Positions 32,279 through 41,049 of a stretch of DNA of 64,000 bases are shown in pieces. The first letter of the stretch is position 1, and each line of letters starts with the position of its first letter. The DNA is from Deminuibacter soli (lineage in GTDB: Bacteria; Bacteroidota; Bacteroidia; Chitinophagales; Chitinophagaceae): NCBI RefSeq assembly GCF_003412455.1, contig NZ_QTJU01000001.1, positions 1,364,001 through 1,428,000 on the forward strand. Direction: 5' to 3'. Under the pieces are notes generated by a model. The model saw nothing but the letters and a program-made list of their open reading frames with translations, had not been told where the DNA came from and searched no databases. The position numbers were made by a program, and so were the translations under genes.

Positions 32279-33319
32279 TTAATTCAGTACCTGCTCGTGC
32301 TTACGCACGGTAAAGCCCTGTTTCTGGTAGCTTGCCGGGGTAGTGCCTGTCCAGCGTTTAAAGGCACGGGTAAATGCACTGAGTTCATTATATCCCAGCA
32401 TGTATGATATTTCTTTAAACTGGTAATTGCCTGAATCAATATAATGCAACGCCAGCGATTTGCGGGCCTGCTCTGCCAGCTGCTGAAAACTAACGCCTTC
32501 CTCTTTCAGTTTGCGTTGCAGGCTCCTGGTGCTTACATTAAAGTTGGCGGCAATGTCTTCCAGTGAGGCAAGTCCAAGATAGGCGTTCGACAACAGGTAA
32601 CGGTATATTCTCGCCTGCAGGCTCTGCGGGTTAACATCGGGTAAGGCGGCACCTGTTACCTTTTGCAACAAGGCTTGCTGCAATTCGTATTGTGCCGTAA
32701 CAATAGGTTTGTTCCAGTAGGCAGCAGGCAGCTGTATGGCCCAGGTGTTGGCCCTGGTAACAGGCCTGCAGCGAAACACTCTTTCATATTCCCGCAAATC
32801 CCCGTCTTTAATGGCATAAGGCAGGTTTACTGCAACCGGTTTTATCTTCTCCAGCACCAGTCCGTCCATTTCATGCACCACGAAAGCCATAAACATATCC
32901 ATGGTTTGCCGGAAGGAAAAGTTATCCCCTTCAGTCAATGGATTGAATTGTATGCTGAAAGTACCGGTATGATGTTCTACGCTCACAGAGAAAAGATCGG
33001 TAAACAAATGTGCCATAGCCGCAGCCTGTGTAATGCCCTCACCAACAGTGCTGCTTGTTTTAATGATTTCACCTACAATACCCAGTGCCGCAAGTTGCAG
33101 CGATTCGCCGAGGTGCAGGCCAAACAGGAGGTCATGTGAAAGATGACTGGCATGCGTCCACAGTTCGTTTAACCGGGCAGGTGTAATGGCAGGCTGCCGG
33201 TTTTGTTCAACAGCAGCAAAGTCGATGCCCGACAGGTTGCAGAGCACTGCGGCATCGGTATCTTTTTGTACGGCATAAGCTAGTATAGCTGTGGCTATAC
33301 GCAGGCGGTGGTCTTCCAT
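32279..33319 (-). CDS. AraC-family transcriptional regulator
   Basis: From ATG at 33319 the product has 346 residues; a further in-frame ATG at 33397 would add 26 residues of poor family match. Residues about 5-190 resemble the AraC arabinose-binding-like N-terminal domain of OruR/ArgR-type regulators (HLSHDLLFGLHLGESL, LTEGDNFSFRQTMDMF). The C-terminal 100 residues carry the two HTH motifs: LEDIAANFNVSTRSLQRKLKEEG and FKEISYMLGYNELSAFTRAFKRWTGTTPASYQ. It is divergent from a SnoaL-like gene, its most likely target. Effector unknown. Confidence 0.9.
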   Translation of the reverse strand: MEDHRLRIATAILAYAVQKDTDAAVLCNLSGIDFAAVEQNRQPAITPARLNELWTHASHLSHDLLFGLHLGESLQLAALGIVGEIIKTSSTVGEGITQAAAMAHLFTDLFSVSVEHHTGTFSIQFNPLTEGDNFSFRQTMDMFMAFVVHEMDGLVLEKIKPVAVNLPYAIKDGDLREYERVFRCRPVTRANTWAIQLPAAYWNKPIVTAQYELQQALLQKVTGAALPDVNPQSLQARIYRYLLSNAYLGLASLEDIAANFNVSTRSLQRKLKEEGVSFQQLAEQARKSLALHYIDSGNYQFKEISYMLGYNELSAFTRAFKRWTGTTPASYQKQGFTVRKHEQVLN

Positions 33320-33447
33320 AGTATTAAAGTTAGGCAGCGATGTATTTGGGTGCAGCTGGTTGTCGTTAAATGGCAAAAGCTTGTCGTAAACGGGCAATTA
33401 CCGGGTTATGCGGTCGAAGTAGTTTTACAGTATTAAATCAATACAAT

Positions 33448-33852
33448 ATGTCAAACAATAACCAGTCATTACAGGTAGTAAACGCATTTTTAACGGCCGT
33501 ACAGCAGGGCGATTTTGAAAAAGTGGGCAGCCTGCTGCATCCTGAAATTGTATGGCAGCAGCCGGGGAATAACCCGTTTTCAGGCACACAAACATCGGCT
33601 GCTGATGTATTTAAAATGGTGGGCGGCATGTTTCAGCATACAGCCAATAATATGGCGCTTACGGCTATTAAAACGATGGCGACACATGGCGAAAGCGTTG
33701 CGTGTTTGCTGCACTGGAGTGCAACCCACCCGTCGGGCAAAGAAATGGAAGTAGACAACATTGATGTGTACACCGTGCGTAACGGGCAAATTGTAGCGGC
33801 TGTTATTTACACTGCAGATGAAGCGCTCGAGAATATGTTCTGGAACAACTAA
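33448..33852 (+). CDS. SnoaL/NTF2-like protein
   Basis: The 134-residue protein is a single cone-shaped SnoaL-like domain: VNAFLTAVQQGDFEKVGSLLHPEIVWQQPG at the start and NIDVYTVRNGQIVAAVIYTAD near the end. Members bind small hydrophobic ligands or act as isomerases and cyclases; many of the small standalone type are uncharacterised. ATG at 33448 gives the family N-terminus; the frame opens further upstream without a good start. It is adjacent and divergent to the AraC regulator, with 128 bp between, and is followed by a terminator. Confidence 0.85.
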   Translation: MSNNNQSLQVVNAFLTAVQQGDFEKVGSLLHPEIVWQQPGNNPFSGTQTSAADVFKMVGGMFQHTANNMALTAIKTMATHGESVACLLHWSATHPSGKEMEVDNIDVYTVRNGQIVAAVIYTADEALENMFWNN

Positions 33853-33880
33853 GCAGCGACATATGGCATGGCTGTAAAAA

Positions 33881-33912
33881 CAAAGAGCGGCCTGCTTGCA
33901 GGCCGCTCTTTG
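33881..33912. terminator. Bidirectional terminator
   Basis: CAAAGAGCGGCCTGC and its complement separated by two bases form a very stable hairpin between the convergent SnoaL-like and desaturase genes. Confidence 0.9.
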
Positions 33913-33932
33913 CATATAATAAGGTAGTATTG

Positions 33933-35027
33933 TTACTGCAATACAGGTACCGGTACAGGTGCCAGCTGTGTTTCCGGGTGAGCGTTCATCTGGGTCATTT
34001 CAATATCGGCTTTGGACTTGTCTGTCAAAGGAACTTTACCCCTGTTGTTGCGGATAATGCGAGAGAACAGCGATATTTCCTGGTCGAAAAGGAAACGGAA
34101 GAACAATTTTACCCATGAGGTATGGTAATAAAGGCTGTCGTAAAATATGGGAGCTTTCGACCTTATCTGCGGCAGTTTATTCCATGGTATAGAAGGAAAA
34201 TCATGGTGCTCATTGTGGTAACCCACGTTAAAAGCCAGTTTGTTCATATTACCGTAATAGCTGTAGGTTTCCTGGTTTTCTTTTACAACATAATGTTCCT
34301 GTATCCATCTTGCACCCAGCGGGTGCAGACCAACAGAAAAGAAAAAGCTCAGCACCATAAAGGCAATGGCTTTAAAGCCGAAGAAATACCACATGGCAGC
34401 GGTAAAAACAACCTGTATAATAAAGTTGGCGACTGTCCATTTGTCAAACGCCTTGATTTCTTTCAGGCGGCCCAGTCTTGATAACTGGAAAAAGGGATAT
34501 AATAACAGCCACATTACTTTTCCGATGAAATAGTTGTTGATGAGGCGTGCTTCCCAATGGTTGGGTAAATCGCCATCTAATTCATGCACACCCTGGAATG
34601 AATGGTGTTTGATGTGGTAACGTTCAAAAGAAATAGAGTTGGGAAAAATCTGCGGCAGGTTGGCGAACATGCCTGCTAAACGGTTTGCAATTTTGCCTTT
34701 GAATAACAACTGGTGGGCACACTCGTGAATCATTACAAACAGTGCATGGTTGGCGAATGCGCCAAGTAAATAGGCTGCTCCGAATACCAACCACCATGAC
34801 TGACCGGATACAAGGCCTGCCAAAGCAGTTTGAAATACAACCAGGCCAATGATGGCAAATATGGTATAAGGATTTTTTCCGATAAGCTCCCTGATGTCTG
34901 GATGCTGCTGAAGAATTTTTTTTGTACGTACGCGATGAGGTTCACTCACGTGTGAGTAGATAAATGTTTGTTTGTCCAATGTAGTAGGTTTTATATGAGA
35001 ACGCTTTAAGGTAACGCTTAAATACAT
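33933..35027 (-). CDS. Sphingolipid delta-4 desaturase-like (DEGS/DES1 type)
   Basis: The product (364 residues from ATG 35027, or 348 from TTG 34979) is a membrane desaturase with three histidine boxes: HECAHQ, HIKHH and NEHHDFPSIPW. Beyond the boxes it follows eukaryotic dihydroceramide desaturases: SEPHRVRTKKILQQHPDI near the N-terminus, SFERYHIKHHSFQG, GLHPLGARWIQEHY and ETYSYYGNMNKLAFNVGYHN. DES1 enzymes introduce the 4,5-trans double bond into dihydroceramide. Chitinophagaceae make sphingolipids, so a ceramide substrate is reasonable. The TTG start matches the family length better, and the ATG lies inside an inverted repeat. Substrate and regiospecificity are inferred. Confidence 0.88.
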   Translation of the reverse strand: MYLSVTLKRSHIKPTTLDKQTFIYSHVSEPHRVRTKKILQQHPDIRELIGKNPYTIFAIIGLVVFQTALAGLVSGQSWWLVFGAAYLLGAFANHALFVMIHECAHQLLFKGKIANRLAGMFANLPQIFPNSISFERYHIKHHSFQGVHELDGDLPNHWEARLINNYFIGKVMWLLLYPFFQLSRLGRLKEIKAFDKWTVANFIIQVVFTAAMWYFFGFKAIAFMVLSFFFSVGLHPLGARWIQEHYVVKENQETYSYYGNMNKLAFNVGYHNEHHDFPSIPWNKLPQIRSKAPIFYDSLYYHTSWVKLFFRFLFDQEISLFSRIIRNNRGKVPLTDKSKADIEMTQMNAHPETQLAPVPVPVLQ

Positions 35028-35036
35028 TGGACAAAC
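34970..35036. repeat. 14-bp inverted repeat over the desaturase 5' end
   Basis: GTTTGTCCAATGTA (34970-34983) and TACATTGGACAAAC (35023-35036) are perfect complements separated by 39 bp, which contain two near copies of AACGCTTTAA 13 bp apart. In the minus-strand mRNA both possible start codons (ATG 35027, TTG 34979) would be within the stem. Confidence 0.75.
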
Positions 35037-35090
35037 TTTTTTTTAGTTATTTGTATTAGTCATAACATATATTTAATTTGTTATATGCGG

Positions 35091-35885
35091 CTACAGCAGG
35101 TGTTTAATCTCTTCAATAGTATCCGAAAATGCAGGCTGGCGTTGAATATCGCTGTGCCAGGCCAGGTCGCGTTCAATTAAATCGATCTCTTTTTTAATTG
35201 TTGCACCCTGTTGGCCATTTTCGGTGCCTAAAATATAAACCGTATCTGAAATAGCCACCGCATGCTGAATATCGTGCGACACGATAATGAGTGTTTTTAA
35301 TTCATCTGAAAGTGATACCTGCAACAGCAGTTCTATAACCTTATCAAGCACACAAACATCCAGGCCTGAAAAGGGCTCATCAAGCAGCAGGAAGGAGGCG
35401 CCTTTGAGTAATTGTTGCATAATACTTACGCGTTGCTGCTGGCCGCCGGATAACTGCCCGGGATAATAGTGCTTTACACTGAGCAGCCCGAAGTTGCTGA
35501 GGTATTGTTCCACGGTTTCCTTTTCCTTTCCTTTCAGCAATGGGTTTTGCCTGGCAGCCAGTAACAGTGACTGGTAAATGGTACGCCAGTAAAACAGGTA
35601 ATAGTTCTGGAAAATAACACCCATATCACCTGCCTGTGCAGGGCGGTTACCAAACAGCGTAATGCTGCCTGCACTGGGTTGCTGCAGGCCGGCCAGTATT
35701 TTCAGCATTTGTGTTTTGCCGATACCGCTGCGGCCTATCAGCGATACTACCTGCCCTTGCAGCATACCGGGGCGCACAATGTTTTTGATACAGAAATTGA
35801 TGTCTCTTAAAATAGGGGCATCACCGTATTGTAACTGAATATTGCTGGCCTGCAGCAATACTTCTTTTTTCTGGTAAACAGTCAT
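35091..35885 (-). CDS. ABC transporter ATP-binding protein
   Basis: The 264-residue ATPase has Walker A GRSGIGKT (51-58), Q-loop FQNYYLF (about 92), signature LSGGQQQR (145-152), Walker B FLLLDEP (165-171), D-loop SGLD and the switch histidine in IIVSHD. The overall form is that of the nitrate/sulfonate/taurine importer group (SsuB/TauB). It begins 10 bp after the permease stop. It ends an operon with a periplasmic-binding/OmpA fusion and two coiled-coil proteins, so it probably does not serve a simple nutrient importer. Confidence 0.93.
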   Translation of the reverse strand: MTVYQKKEVLLQASNIQLQYGDAPILRDINFCIKNIVRPGMLQGQVVSLIGRSGIGKTQMLKILAGLQQPSAGSITLFGNRPAQAGDMGVIFQNYYLFYWRTIYQSLLLAARQNPLLKGKEKETVEQYLSNFGLLSVKHYYPGQLSGGQQQRVSIMQQLLKGASFLLLDEPFSGLDVCVLDKVIELLLQVSLSDELKTLIIVSHDIQHAVAISDTVYILGTENGQQGATIKKEIDLIERDLAWHSDIQRQPAFSDTIEEIKHLL

Positions 35886-35895
35886 ACTAAAATTG

Positions 35896-36657
35896 TTAAC
35901 GGGTGTAAGGAAATAACCATTTGCGTAAAACGCCCAGCAGGCAGTCGAAACAAAGCCCCAGCAGAAAAATGATCAGTTGCAGGGCCAGCACATACGCGAG
36001 GTTATTGTATTTGTTATACTTGATCATCATAGCGCCAATGCCGCCCTCGCTCATGTTCAGGCCTTCTACCAGCGTAATCATCAGCCAGGCGATGGCGAAG
36101 TTTTGCTGCAGTATTTCCAGCACATTACCTGCCTTGCCAATGATCACGGTTTCGTACAGGGTTTGCCAGTTGTTGTAACCAAGCGTTTTGCACAGGTCAT
36201 ATTCCTGTTTGTTCATGTTGGTAATAATACTCAGCAGCGAGGTAACAAAAAAAGGAACCATGCCAAATATCAGGAGTGATAATTTCAACTGGCTGCCGTT
36301 TTGTGTAAGCAGGGTGAAAATAAAAATCAAACCCGTTAATGTGAGATACCGGCATTTGACCAGGAAATGTGCAACTGCACTGAAAAATGGAATGACAGAC
36401 AGGTAGGCAAATACCAGGGTAATGGCAATGGAATACAACAGAGCCTGTACAGTAAGGCCAATGCTTGTGAGTAAATTATCAAGCAATGTTTTACTGCCCA
36501 GTAATTGCAGGAAGGCATCAGCCACTTTTAAAGGCTGCGGTATTAACCCGTTTGAACAAGCCTGCCACAATACCAGGGCTATTGCTACCTGGCCACCTGC
36601 GAGTATGGTTACGGTGCTTTTGCTTAATTGCTGAAAGGGTATAAACAGTTTTTTCAT
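35896..36657 (-). CDS. ABC transporter permease (SsuC/TauC-like)
   Basis: From ATG at 36657 the protein has 253 residues and about six membrane helices. The EAA loop that contacts the ATPase is recognisable (YDLCKTLGYNNWQTLYETVIIGK), placing it in the binding-protein-dependent permease family nearest to nitrate/sulfonate/taurine importers. An in-frame ATG at 36678 would add seven residues. The partner ATPase gene begins 10 bp downstream; the binding-protein fusion gene ends 96 bp upstream. Confidence 0.9.
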   Translation of the reverse strand: MKKLFIPFQQLSKSTVTILAGGQVAIALVLWQACSNGLIPQPLKVADAFLQLLGSKTLLDNLLTSIGLTVQALLYSIAITLVFAYLSVIPFFSAVAHFLVKCRYLTLTGLIFIFTLLTQNGSQLKLSLLIFGMVPFFVTSLLSIITNMNKQEYDLCKTLGYNNWQTLYETVIIGKAGNVLEILQQNFAIAWLMITLVEGLNMSEGGIGAMMIKYNKYNNLAYVLALQLIIFLLGLCFDCLLGVLRKWLFPYTR

Positions 36658-36753
36658 GATGCAATGGTTAAGAAACAAGAATAAAAAGAACCGGTGTACA
36701 GGCGGAAACCCTGTATATGCAAGGCTTCCGGCACTGTCACGGGTTAAACAACA

Positions 36754-38520
36754 CTACAAACCCAATACAATTTCCACACGGCGGTTTTTACTTTTACCGG
36801 CTTCGGTGCTGTTATCGGCAACCGGTTTGGATGAACCATAACCTTTGGCTTCAATCTGGTTTTCTTTCAACCCTTTTTTCAGCATCCATGCTTTTACAGC
36901 GCCGGCTCTTTTTTCGCTCAGTGGCTGGTTAATGGCGTCTGAACCATTGTTATCGGTATGGCCATACACACCCAGTTTTAAACCTTCGGCTACTACGGCT
37001 GATTCAAATATTTCGTTGAGCAGCTGGTACGAAGAAGGACGGATATTGGCAGAACCTGTTTCGAATTCGATGCTGTACGATTTTGTTGAAACTGCTGCCG
37101 TAATTTCCGTTGCGTACTGCGTTTCAATGGGCTTGCCTTCCAGCAGTTCGGGATGGTTGGCAATAACACTGAGCAGGAACGATTTGTCTACCGCTTTTTC
37201 ATAGGGCAGAAAGCCGGGCATAATAGCAGGATACATTTTTACCATCAGGTTGCCGAAGGTGTTGTACACTGCCTTGTAACGGTCTACCTTATCGGCGCCC
37301 AGGCCATAGGTATTGGCCATATCCTGCAGGTTAAATACGGCCGAGCCTCCAAGGTTCACGGTTAATCCCTGCACGTCTTTTTCTTCTACACCGTTAAAGT
37401 ATTTCAGCCAGTATGCGGCTGTTTGTTCCTGGTACAGTTGTGCGCTTACTTCAGCTGCGAACTTTTTGGCTTCCGTAAACGAGCGAACCTGGTCGCCGGC
37501 CTGTGCAAGGGCTACAATCATGTTCTCCACATCGGTTCTGTGATCGTTGGCCCATTTGCGGATAGCAATGGTTTGGTTCGACATCTGCGAAGCATACTGC
37601 CTGGTGCTTACAACAGTAACCAGTCCGCCCTTTTTGGTAGCAACGTTTACATCACCGGGTGTCCAGGTGGCAACACCATCTACGCCCACGGTTGTATCGC
37701 GGCCGGTGGTTTTGCCGTTGGCCACTATCCTGCGTTTCTCGGTATAACCAGTGATATACTTGTTAGGTGCATCGAGGAAGTCACTTGCAGCTACCAGGTT
37801 CACTGCAGTTGCATCGTACGTGGTTTCGTCTGGGTTAACACGCAAACCATTGTCACCGGCCCATTTCAGCAGAATGTTCACGTCGCCGTCACGCATCACG
37901 CCGGCTACACATTTACCGATGGCATTGTGCGCATCCTGCTTCCATGAAACCGGGGCCATCACCTGGTCTTCACCAAATGATTTACCATGGGTAACGGGTA
38001 TAATCACGGGCTGATATTCGGGGCCAAGCGGTTCCAGCTGTTTCGACAAGGCGGTGATAAATGCAGGCATACCATCACCCATAAACGTGATGAGCACACC
38101 AGGGGTATTCGGATTGCTTTTGTAATCACTCGCAAATTTTACGAGGTCGGCCATTTGTTTGTTACAGTCATCCTGGCGCAGGTAGCTCACATCCAGTTTT
38201 GCTTTATCGAATAAAGAACCTTTTGTGGTGCGTACGCCACCGTTGGCATACATGGCAGAGAACTGGCTGTTCCAGGCCATGCGCTCCCAGGTAACCTGCG
38301 AGCCGCCGTTAATGGCCGTTTCATTACCAGGTAAGGGCAACTGCACGGCATTGCTGCTTAAAGATGCATCGGGGGCATCGGGCAATGCTACTTTACCAAC
38401 TTCTACAGCGCTGGTAGCTGTTTTGGGTAAATGCTGGTACCATTTAACACCGGCAATACCTGCGGCAACAATGCCTGCTATAATCAATACTTTACCGGCG
38501 GGTTTTAATTTAATGCTCAT
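36754..38520 (-). CDS. Periplasmic-binding-protein/OmpA fusion, membrane-anchored
   Basis: The 588-residue protein has one N-terminal membrane helix (about 9-26), a long central domain resembling type 2 periplasmic binding proteins of the NMT1/nitrate type (about 75-440: GVLITFMGDGMPAFITAL, VDGVATWTPGDVNVATKKGG, NQTIAIRKWANDHR), and a C-terminal OmpA peptidoglycan-binding domain (about 480-588: VYGHTDNNGSDAINQPLSEKRAGAV, GYGSSKPVADNSTEAGKSKNRRVEI). A substrate-binding domain tied both to the inner membrane and to peptidoglycan is unlike ordinary importers. It sits immediately upstream of an ABC permease and ATPase. Ligand unknown. Confidence 0.85.
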   Translation of the reverse strand: MSIKLKPAGKVLIIAGIVAAGIAGVKWYQHLPKTATSAVEVGKVALPDAPDASLSSNAVQLPLPGNETAINGGSQVTWERMAWNSQFSAMYANGGVRTTKGSLFDKAKLDVSYLRQDDCNKQMADLVKFASDYKSNPNTPGVLITFMGDGMPAFITALSKQLEPLGPEYQPVIIPVTHGKSFGEDQVMAPVSWKQDAHNAIGKCVAGVMRDGDVNILLKWAGDNGLRVNPDETTYDATAVNLVAASDFLDAPNKYITGYTEKRRIVANGKTTGRDTTVGVDGVATWTPGDVNVATKKGGLVTVVSTRQYASQMSNQTIAIRKWANDHRTDVENMIVALAQAGDQVRSFTEAKKFAAEVSAQLYQEQTAAYWLKYFNGVEEKDVQGLTVNLGGSAVFNLQDMANTYGLGADKVDRYKAVYNTFGNLMVKMYPAIMPGFLPYEKAVDKSFLLSVIANHPELLEGKPIETQYATEITAAVSTKSYSIEFETGSANIRPSSYQLLNEIFESAVVAEGLKLGVYGHTDNNGSDAINQPLSEKRAGAVKAWMLKKGLKENQIEAKGYGSSKPVADNSTEAGKSKNRRVEIVLGL

Positions 38521-38652
38521 ATAAGTTGTTTTTACAGTTTGTTTGAGTGTTGTTTTACGGGTGTATGAACATAGGTTGGGTGTTAAGCAGCAGCAGTAGT
38601 TTTTTACGCTGTTACTTTCAGGTAATTTGACGGCCTTTGAGTTGGAAAATGA

Positions 38653-39645
38653 TTAGTCGAGCAGCCCTTTGTACCGGTCTGGTACCTGCACATCTTTCAG
38701 TCTGCCGTTATTGGCATTGCGTTGCAAGGCGTCGCGGGTGTAGTTAAAATCGCTGTTTACATCAAAACGTTTGATGAGTTCAACAGCCTGTGCCGATTTG
38801 GCTTTGTCTTCAAGCACCCTGTCGTCGAGAAAGCGTGAAGTAACATCAATGGCCGATTTAATATGACCTATTTTTTCGCCGATCTTTACTTTCAGCAAGG
38901 CCAGTGCTTTTTCGGCATCACTATTCAGCTCATCATCACCCTTAAAGGCTTTCATGGCGCTGGTTACAGCGCTGAGGCCGGTGGTTACAGAGTAATAAAG
39001 ATCTTTCTTGGCTTCCAGGTCAAGCTTCGCATCTTCGAGCATAATACCACTTTCTTCATAAGCGGTATCGGCAAACTGAACCAGTTTGTTTAAGTCGCCT
39101 ACAATAGGTGTAACATTTTCGATATACTCTTTACAACGCAATACATTGTTGGCATACAGGTCAACCTGGCGGTTGTTGTTACCTTCTGCCTGCAGAATTT
39201 TTACCTTCTGCACATTGAGTTGCAGTTCTTTTTCTTTCCCGTTCAGTTTATCTACCAGTTCGCTTTGTTTCCCCTTTAAACGTGCTGCCTGTTCATACAG
39301 CGTGTTGCGGTCTTTATAGCCCTGGTCAATCTTGGCCTGTAAAATATTGAAGGGATTCAGTTCAATGGCCAGGCCAACAGTGTAATTGGCGATAAACTCA
39401 CTGAAGTATTTCAGTGCGCGCCAGAACTTTTTGTTGGTTACAAGCATCAGCAGAAAGCCTGCGATAACACCTCCTATAACCAGGTTAACCATGTTCCAGG
39501 TTACGGTTACCAGCCAGGGCAGTACAAAGGTAAAAAAGCCCCATGCCAGTCCGGCGAATAACAGTACAGCAACAAAAGTGGTAGCCATGTTTTTGGGCTC
39601 GCTGAACCAGCCGGGTTTTTGCTGCTGTTGAAATGTGTTTGGCAT
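38653..39645 (-). CDS. Two-TM coiled-coil membrane protein, unknown
   Basis: The 330-residue product has two hydrophobic helices (about 19-45 and 48-70) near the N-terminus and then almost only helix with heptad-like composition (about 100-165, KIDQGYKDRNTLYEQAARLKG, ELVDKLNGKEKELQLN; and 200-290). No family was recognised; the layout recalls membrane-tethered PspA-like scaffolds, but no specific match is claimed. It lies 15 bp downstream of the coiled-coil gene at 39661 and upstream of the binding-protein/OmpA fusion, so it probably links cytosolic and envelope parts of one system. Confidence 0.7.
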   Translation of the reverse strand: MPNTFQQQQKPGWFSEPKNMATTFVAVLLFAGLAWGFFTFVLPWLVTVTWNMVNLVIGGVIAGFLLMLVTNKKFWRALKYFSEFIANYTVGLAIELNPFNILQAKIDQGYKDRNTLYEQAARLKGKQSELVDKLNGKEKELQLNVQKVKILQAEGNNNRQVDLYANNVLRCKEYIENVTPIVGDLNKLVQFADTAYEESGIMLEDAKLDLEAKKDLYYSVTTGLSAVTSAMKAFKGDDELNSDAEKALALLKVKIGEKIGHIKSAIDVTSRFLDDRVLEDKAKSAQAVELIKRFDVNSDFNYTRDALQRNANNGRLKDVQVPDRYKGLLD

Positions 39646-39660
39646 ATACTGTTTGTATTG

Positions 39661-40278
39661 TTAGTACGCTACGTAGCGTTTTATTTTTTCAATATCGGCC
39701 TGTATGGATTGTTTCAGGAAATTGCTTTCCTGCACATAACCGCCGGTGGTTGCTGTTATTTTTTCTTCGTTTTCTTTCAGCTCATTTTGCAAAAGTGTAA
39801 TGCAGTTGTGCAGGTCCGTGATCTCTTTCGACAGCTGTTGTATACGCTGTGTTTTTTCATTGATTTCTTCCTGTTTGCCATGCACCTTTTGCTGTGTGGT
39901 AGCTGTTATGGTGTTATTGAAATTGGCTGCATCTGTATCAATCAGCTGAATGTAGGCTGCTGCGGTTTGCAACAGTTTTTCCTTACTCAAACCCTGTACC
40001 TGCAGGCCTGCAAAGGCTGCCTGGTAACGGGCTGTTTCATAGGGTATGGTTTGCATGGCGCTGATCATTTTTGAGAACTCATAATAATCAGGTCCGGGCA
40101 AATTGGCCTCTTTAAACAGCTGATCGAAATACTGTTTAAACTTACCATCTGTTGTTACAGGCGGTGCCGGGTTGCGGGCAGGCACAGCCTGCTGTGTTGC
40201 CGGTTCGCTGGTAACAGTATTGGATGTATCTGTTACTTCAACAAAAGCTGACAACAGTTTTTTTCCTAAGCTGGACAT
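39661..40278 (-). CDS. Cytosolic coiled-coil protein, unknown
   Basis: The 205-residue product lacks signal and membrane segments. An N-terminal Pro/Thr-rich segment (residues 15-43) is followed by a helical region with FKQYFDQLFKEANLPGPDYYEFSKM and then a clear coiled coil (about 125-180, KQEEINEKTQRIQQLSKEITDLHNCI) ending KIKRYVAY. Not recognised as a known family. First clear gene of the minus-strand operon that continues with a two-TM protein, the binding-protein/OmpA fusion, a permease and an ATPase. Confidence 0.68.
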   Translation of the reverse strand: MSSLGKKLLSAFVEVTDTSNTVTSEPATQQAVPARNPAPPVTTDGKFKQYFDQLFKEANLPGPDYYEFSKMISAMQTIPYETARYQAAFAGLQVQGLSKEKLLQTAAAYIQLIDTDAANFNNTITATTQQKVHGKQEEINEKTQRIQQLSKEITDLHNCITLLQNELKENEEKITATTGGYVQESNFLKQSIQADIEKIKRYVAY

Positions 40279-40291
40279 CGTGTTGTTTGTT

Positions 40292-40474
40292 TTATAGTTG
40301 ACTTAATAATAGCTGTATACCCGGCAGGCTGAAACACAAAACCTGGTAAGCATGTGCACCTGTGTGCAAAGCCGTTTTTTGCTGGCTATGCCTGGCATGG
40401 TAGTTTTTTGCATGCCGGTGTATAATCGCGAGCATAAGGGTGATGCATACGATCACCAGTATTCTGCTTTTCAT
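40292..40474 (-). CDS. Possible small membrane protein, 60 aa
   Basis: A 60-residue frame starting MKSRILVIVCITLMLAIIHRHAKN, with one hydrophobic segment, 13 bp before the coiled-coil gene. The A-rich sequence before its ATG resembles other starts here. Composition after residue 25 is unremarkable, so it may be a real leader gene of the operon or chance. Confidence 0.3.
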   Translation of the reverse strand: MKSRILVIVCITLMLAIIHRHAKNYHARHSQQKTALHTGAHAYQVLCFSLPGIQLLLSQL

Positions 40475-41002
40475 AATTGTTGATTATTAAAACTGGATAC
40501 AAGAATTGACGGGCAGTTCCGCGATGGCGGAAGCCTGGATGGTTTAAACGCGGTAAATCTTTTTGCTGAATTTTACTGGCTGGAGATTGTGGCCGTTGGT
40601 TTTACCCTGTTGCTGCAAAGACGAATGCTTGAAAACGTCTGTATGTTGCTCATTTGTCGTGGAGATGTGCTCCTGTTTGATTTGATGAAGTAAAGGTATA
40701 TGCAGGAAGCCTCACGATGTTAGGGAATGTGAGAGGAGCGGTTTCTTTTGTCTGAAAACGGTAAAGGACGTGTTATCAGCGGTTAAAAAACAGGATGAGG
40801 TTTGTTAAGGACATTTTAAGGGTAAGCCGCGCGGATAGGCGGTTAATGAAGCGGATGGATGGTTTTGGAAAACTAAACCAATTGATTTTAAACACATATA
40901 ATAATTATTATTTATTTATTAGGATTGTAGCTAAATTGATTTTTCACTACAGATATCGCCTTAATTTTGGCATTTTTTTATCTTTTTCGTAACAAAATTT
41001 TA
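40475..41002. other. Intergenic region, AT-rich, no clear gene
   Basis: About 530 bp. A 65-residue plus-strand frame at 40795-40992 has a basic, low-complexity product and AT-rich codons and is not accepted. The region from 40870 becomes strongly AT-rich ahead of the SusC promoter. The minus-strand promoter of the coiled-coil/ABC operon should lie near 40475-40560 but was not resolved. Confidence 0.45.
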
Positions 41003-41030
41003 TTGTTTGTAACATCTTTTAATATATTTG
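41003..41030 (+). promoter_or_regulatory. Promoter of the SusC/SusD operon
   Basis: TTG at 41003-41005, 17-bp spacer, then TATATTTG at 41023-41030, an exact match to the Bacteroidota -7 consensus. Transcription should start near 41036, leaving a 245-base leader before susC. Confidence 0.55.
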
Positions 41031-41049
41031 ACTTGTACCCATTACTAAA

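Noticed and set aside
40795-40992. 65-residue ORF upstream of the SusC promoter
   Set aside because: Strongly AT-rich, no signal or domain, and not followed by coding context; probably chance.
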